From a bacterium (GTDB lineage Bacteria; Auribacterota; JABMQX01): 44,312 bases of DNA. The DNA lies in the NCBI GenBank assembly GCA_030691545.1, contig JAUYEE010000188.1, positions 1-44,312 of the forward strand. The letters run 5' to 3'. Position numbers and translations under genes: made by a program. Below the pieces are notes generated by a model. It ran no database searches, had not been told where the DNA came from, and worked only from the letters and a program-made list of their open reading frames with translations. Shown here piece after piece: positions 41,883 through 44,312 of the stretch. The stretch's first letter is position 1. Each line of letters opens with the position of its first letter.

Positions 41883-42758
41883 TCACGCCTTGGGAACAAT
41901 GACGGGGAGGGCGCGTTTGACGACCTGGAATTCCATGGGGAGGCTGCCGACGACATCGCCGTCGTTGTGGACGACGACATTCTCGTCGGCGCTGATGTGG
42001 ATGCGGCTTGCCTTGAAGGTGAGCAGATTTCGCCGAGGGACGCCCAGTCGGGAGACGACCCCTAAGAAGATTTTGAAGGTATCGAGGGGCGGCTTTCCCC
42101 GGATCACGCAGACATCGAACAGCCCGTCCGCGAGGGAGATGCCCCGCTTCAGCCGATAGCCGCCGTACCGGTACGAATTGCAGACGGCGATGGCAAGGGC
42201 ACGGACTGTGCCGGAGAAGCCGTCTGACTCGATGACGTACTCTCTCGGCTTGCACTTCGGCAGGTGTTTAGCGCCGGCGTAGATGTACGCGAGATTCTTC
42301 ACTTTCGACTTCAACTCGAGGTCCGTTCTGGCGATGACCTCAACGTCGAACCCCACGCCTGCCGCGAGAATGAAGTGGTTTTCGCCGCACCGCCCGACGT
42401 CTATTCGGCGGACGTGCCCTTGAAGGATAACCTGGCAGGCTTTGCGCGGGTCTTTCGGTATGCCCAGGTCCGTGGCGATGACGTTGCCCGTTCCGAGGGG
42501 AATGATGCCCAGGGTTACATGAGAGCCGACGAGTCCGCTAACCACTTCTCTCAGGGTGCCGTCGCCTCCGCAGCCGACGACGAGGTCGTATCCCTCCGCA
42601 ACTGCTTTTCTTGTGATTTTGGTCCCCTCTCCGGGACGACGAGCGAGGTCGGTGTGCACGAGATTGCCGCCGCGAGACAAACAGTCCTCTGCGAGGTCGA
42701 GGGCACGCCCTCGCCTGTATCTACCGGAGCCCGGGTTTGCGACGAGCTTGATTCTCAT
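41883..42758 (-). CDS. Diacylglycerol kinase/YegS-like lipid kinase
   Basis: 291 residues. N-terminal KLVANPGSG, GCGGDGTLREVVSGL (GGDGT, 64-68), LGIIPLGTGNVIATDLGIP and the late SLADGLFDVCVIRG are standard for the DagK/YegS kinase catalytic domain, which phosphorylates lipids or sphingoid-like substrates with ATP. The DGD near the end (HNDGDVVG) completes the family pattern. It follows the membrane-protein gene by six bases, so the two are probably co-transcribed, with the SLOG gene upstream. The exact lipid substrate is unknown. Confidence 0.88.
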   Translation of the reverse strand: MRIKLVANPGSGRYRRGRALDLAEDCLSRGGNLVHTDLARRPGEGTKITRKAVAEGYDLVVGCGGDGTLREVVSGLVGSHVTLGIIPLGTGNVIATDLGIPKDPRKACQVILQGHVRRIDVGRCGENHFILAAGVGFDVEVIARTDLELKSKVKNLAYIYAGAKHLPKCKPREYVIESDGFSGTVRALAIAVCNSYRYGGYRLKRGISLADGLFDVCVIRGKPPLDTFKIFLGVVSRLGVPRRNLLTFKASRIHISADENVVVHNDGDVVGSLPMEFQVVKRALPVIVPKA

Positions 42759-42764
42759 TTTTTT

Positions 42765-43334
42765 TCAGACCGGTTTGGGCATCAATCTGTCAACGTTTAA
42801 GGAGCTGATCACCGAGAGGGTGACTCGATGCCAGAACCTCCACAGAAAAGTCGCCACTACAGCACACGCCAGATAGACCACGATGAGGCCGCCGTTCGAC
42901 AAGCTCCCGTGAGCGAAAAAGAGGGCGAAGGGTATGCCATCGAGGGGCATCCGGAGCTTCTTTTTGAAGAAATGCTGCGTCGGCTCCGAGCGGACACTTC
43001 GCCGCAAGATCATTGCCGCTGCTGCGCCCGCGATTCCAACCACAATCAGGAGCACCCCGATGTTCACGAGCGCGCCTTGCGGTTCCTGAACAGCAAGCAG
43101 ACGAATACCGAAAAGCTCTGCCAGACCGCTGAGCCTCTCGAGCGGGCTCTCTGCACCCGAAAAGGCGCCAATGCCATCGCTGGCGAAAAGATAAATGGCC
43201 GCTGAAACGGAGAACAGCAGAAAGCCCGCAAGGAAACCCGAAAGGCACACGGCGAAGACGGAGGCGTAACCGAGCCGGACCTTTGCTCTCGCCGCGGACA
43301 GCCGGATCAGCTTCTGTCCAGAGTCTTTTACCAT
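42765..43334 (-). CDS. Four-span membrane protein of unknown function
   Basis: 189 residues with about four membrane spans (FAVCLSGFLAGFLLFSVSAA, VNIGVLLIVVGIAGAAAAMI, and two toward the C-terminus around IPFALFFAHG and GGLIVVYLACAVVATFLW). No family recognised. The start ATG 43334 has AAGAGA upstream. It lies 12 bases after the SLOG gene and six bases before the lipid-kinase gene, so it probably works with one of them, perhaps as a membrane partner of lipid metabolism. Confidence 0.65.
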   Translation of the reverse strand: MVKDSGQKLIRLSAARAKVRLGYASVFAVCLSGFLAGFLLFSVSAAIYLFASDGIGAFSGAESPLERLSGLAELFGIRLLAVQEPQGALVNIGVLLIVVGIAGAAAAMILRRSVRSEPTQHFFKKKLRMPLDGIPFALFFAHGSLSNGGLIVVYLACAVVATFLWRFWHRVTLSVISSLNVDRLMPKPV

Positions 43335-43346
43335 CGTATCTCTTAA

Positions 43347-43862
43347 TTACGGGCGGTTCCTGGGAAAAATCGGTTTGTCGGGTCCCGCCCGCGAGCGTTT
43401 CGCAACAGCCACGGCCTTCTCGACGGCGTCCGCGGGGCTTTCCGCGGTGAGGCAGAGTGTCGCGTCAACCTCGCCCGCCTCGTGAAGTCGCCAGCTCTGC
43501 AACTGGACGACCGTCTTTCCGAGGTTCAGCGCCATGGCGATCTCTGAAAGCGTCCCGTAGGACCCGTCCACAGCGATGAGCACATCGGCGGTGTGGACGA
43601 TGATTGCATTCCGCGCGATGCCCATAGCCGTTGCCACGGGAGCGCTCACGTAGGGGTTCGCGGTGGCGGTGTCGTTCTCAGGGAGAACCCCGATGGTCAA
43701 ACCGCCAGCGGAACGGGCGCCCCGGCACGCAGCCTCCATCACCCCGCCAAGCCCGCCGCAGACGAGAATGGCTCCGGCTTCGGCGATCCGCCGACCGACC
43801 TCGAACGCCTGTTCACGAACCTCGGAGCTGACGGCCGCTCCTCCGATAACGCCGATGATCAT
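43347..43862 (-). CDS. SLOG/TIGR00725-family protein (LOG-like)
   Basis: 171 residues from ATG 43862. IIGVIGGAA, LVCGGLGGVMEAACRGA and AVDGSYGTLSEIAMALNLGK are signature motifs of the TIGR00725 branch of the LOG/SLOG Rossmann-like family (nucleotide-sugar or nucleoside-monophosphate binding). Related LOG proteins are phosphoribohydrolases, but this branch is biochemically uncharacterised. A longer start at 43967 would include a translated palindrome (VAQASPPA), so the shorter form is preferred, although no clear ribosome site precedes it. Probably first gene of a set with the membrane and lipid-kinase genes. Confidence 0.8.
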   Translation of the reverse strand: MIIGVIGGAAVSSEVREQAFEVGRRIAEAGAILVCGGLGGVMEAACRGARSAGGLTIGVLPENDTATANPYVSAPVATAMGIARNAIIVHTADVLIAVDGSYGTLSEIAMALNLGKTVVQLQSWRLHEAGEVDATLCLTAESPADAVEKAVAVAKRSRAGPDKPIFPRNRP

Positions 43863-43875
43863 ACGAGTTGGAAAA

Positions 43876-43898
43876 GCAGGCGGGGACGCCTGCGCTAC
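43876..43898. repeat. Palindromic element upstream of SLOG gene
   Basis: Reverse strand reads GTAGCGC then AGGCGTCCCCGCCTGC, the same as the element at 28165-28187 apart from the loop bases. It is 13 bases before the preferred start ATG of the SLOG gene and would form a hairpin in its mRNA leader. Confidence 0.75.
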
Positions 43899-44160
43899 TT
43901 TTTGTTCTCTGCTTTGAGCGGCATTTCCCGGTGCGCGCAGCGGTTGTCGGGAGATGCCGTAGGACACTCACGTCAAAACCCGGCTCAAACAGAGAAAGAG
44001 CGGGCATTCGCGCGCTTGCACTAACGTACCGCGCCAGAGCGCGCGTGTCAATCTTGGCGCGGACATGCGGGGGCTACGTTTGAGTGGGACATGCCGCGGG
44101 GGTTTGCTTGTCACAGGGAGTGGTGAGTCAACGTCCGCTGGGGCGGCGCCTCTTTGTAAC

Positions 44161-44202
44161 GCCGGCATCTTGCCGGCTGTCCCGGGGGCATCTTGCCCCC
44201 GG
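44161..44202. repeat. Tandem palindromes of the GCATCTTGC type
   Basis: GCCGGCATCTTGCCGGC (44161-44177) and CGGGGGCATCTTGCCCCCG (44183-44201), the same arrangement as 17997-18037. Both have the loop ATCTT but different arm sequences, so the arms change while the symmetry is kept. Confidence 0.75.
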
Positions 44203-44312
44203 TTCGACTTCAGCAGGGTGAAACAGCGTGGTTGCCATGTGAGGGCGGGACGTGCTCACGACTGCCGCCGGGACGGCAGCGTTACTTCCGGCCTCCCGCC
44301 GGGCCGACAGCC

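Larger units (their letters stand above)
43863..44312. other. Terminal intergenic region with many hairpins
   Basis: 450 bases to the right edge without a supported gene. It contains GCAGGCGGGGACGCCTGC (43876-43893), the tandem pair at 44161-44202, CTGCCG-CCGGGA-CGGCAG (44262-44279) and a further GC-rich stem at the edge. GGTTCGA at 44201 lies in a repeat and no tRNA fold could be built around it. Confidence 0.55.

Noticed and set aside
17997..44202. CRISPR array
   Set aside because: The repeats are dispersed and palindromic without regular spacers, and no cas gene is present.
44190..44230. GGTTCGA as a possible tRNA T-arm
   Set aside because: No acceptor, D or anticodon stem could be built; the word is next to a dispersed palindrome.

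Overview
The window looks like a contig from an uncultivated anaerobic, moderately GC-rich bacterium. It combines a flavin-based redox operon of the kind seen in acetogens and sulfate reducers with large secreted parallel beta-helix, FG-GAP and glycoside-hydrolase proteins, a fused MFS/spermidine synthase, and many short dispersed palindromic repeats. That mix suggests a Planctomycetes/PVC-like or candidate phylum such as Omnitrophota, Sumerlaeota or Hydrogenedentota. This is a low-confidence guess, because no rRNA, tRNA or phylogenetic marker gene is present.

Region 1 (1-11875, + strand) is one tightly packed operon: a GltB-like GXGXG protein (5' end outside the window), hdrC, hdrB, an HdrA-N::NuoE fusion, an HndB-like protein, a NuoF::NfnB fusion, a NuoG-N::double-HdrA fusion, mvhD and metV. 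The outer genes match the known hdrCBA-mvhD-metV set, the electron-transfer part of the Moorella-type methylene-tetrahydrofolate reductase complex. The unusual part is the middle. A complete NADH-oxidising NuoE/HndB/NuoF-NfnB/NuoG cassette (about 3450-8100) lies inside hdrA. HdrA is cut just after its first ferredoxin motif: its first ~133 residues are fused to NuoE and its remaining ~885 residues to NuoG. Both junctions are in frame, and arginine codon use changes sharply inside the cassette. This split, nested HdrA/NADH dehydrogenase is the most interesting candidate new system in the window. No metF follows metV.

Region 2 (11970-14537, - strand) has an L-fuculokinase and a GH130-like glycoside phosphorylase/hydrolase.

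Region 3 (14538-21088, + strand) has three secreted proteins: a duplicated parallel beta-helix protein with a thrombospondin-3-like linker, an FG-GAP/VCBS propeller, and a TIM-barrel glycosidase.

Region 4 (21175-26408, - strand) has a fused MFS/spermidine-synthase/TPR protein and a likely pyrE-bioA pair.

Region 5 (26727-37740, + strand) has a small zinc-ribbon protein, a polytopic membrane protein overlapping a very large secreted glycoside hydrolase, and a 1427-residue secreted multidomain protein. The last shares a C-terminal domain with the beta-helix protein.

Region 6 (37840-43862, - strand) has a GH26 mannanase-like enzyme, a beta-lactamase-fold lipoprotein, an iron-sulfur flavoprotein behind a near-consensus promoter, and a three-gene set of diacylglycerol-kinase-like, membrane and SLOG/TIGR00725 proteins.

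Short hairpin repeats occur between genes and also inside coding regions. They fall into two families: 15-25 bp palindromes such as GCCGGCATCTTGCCGGC, and TTCAG-loop hairpins in ~100 bp composites. No CRISPR array, transposase, tRNA or rRNA was seen.
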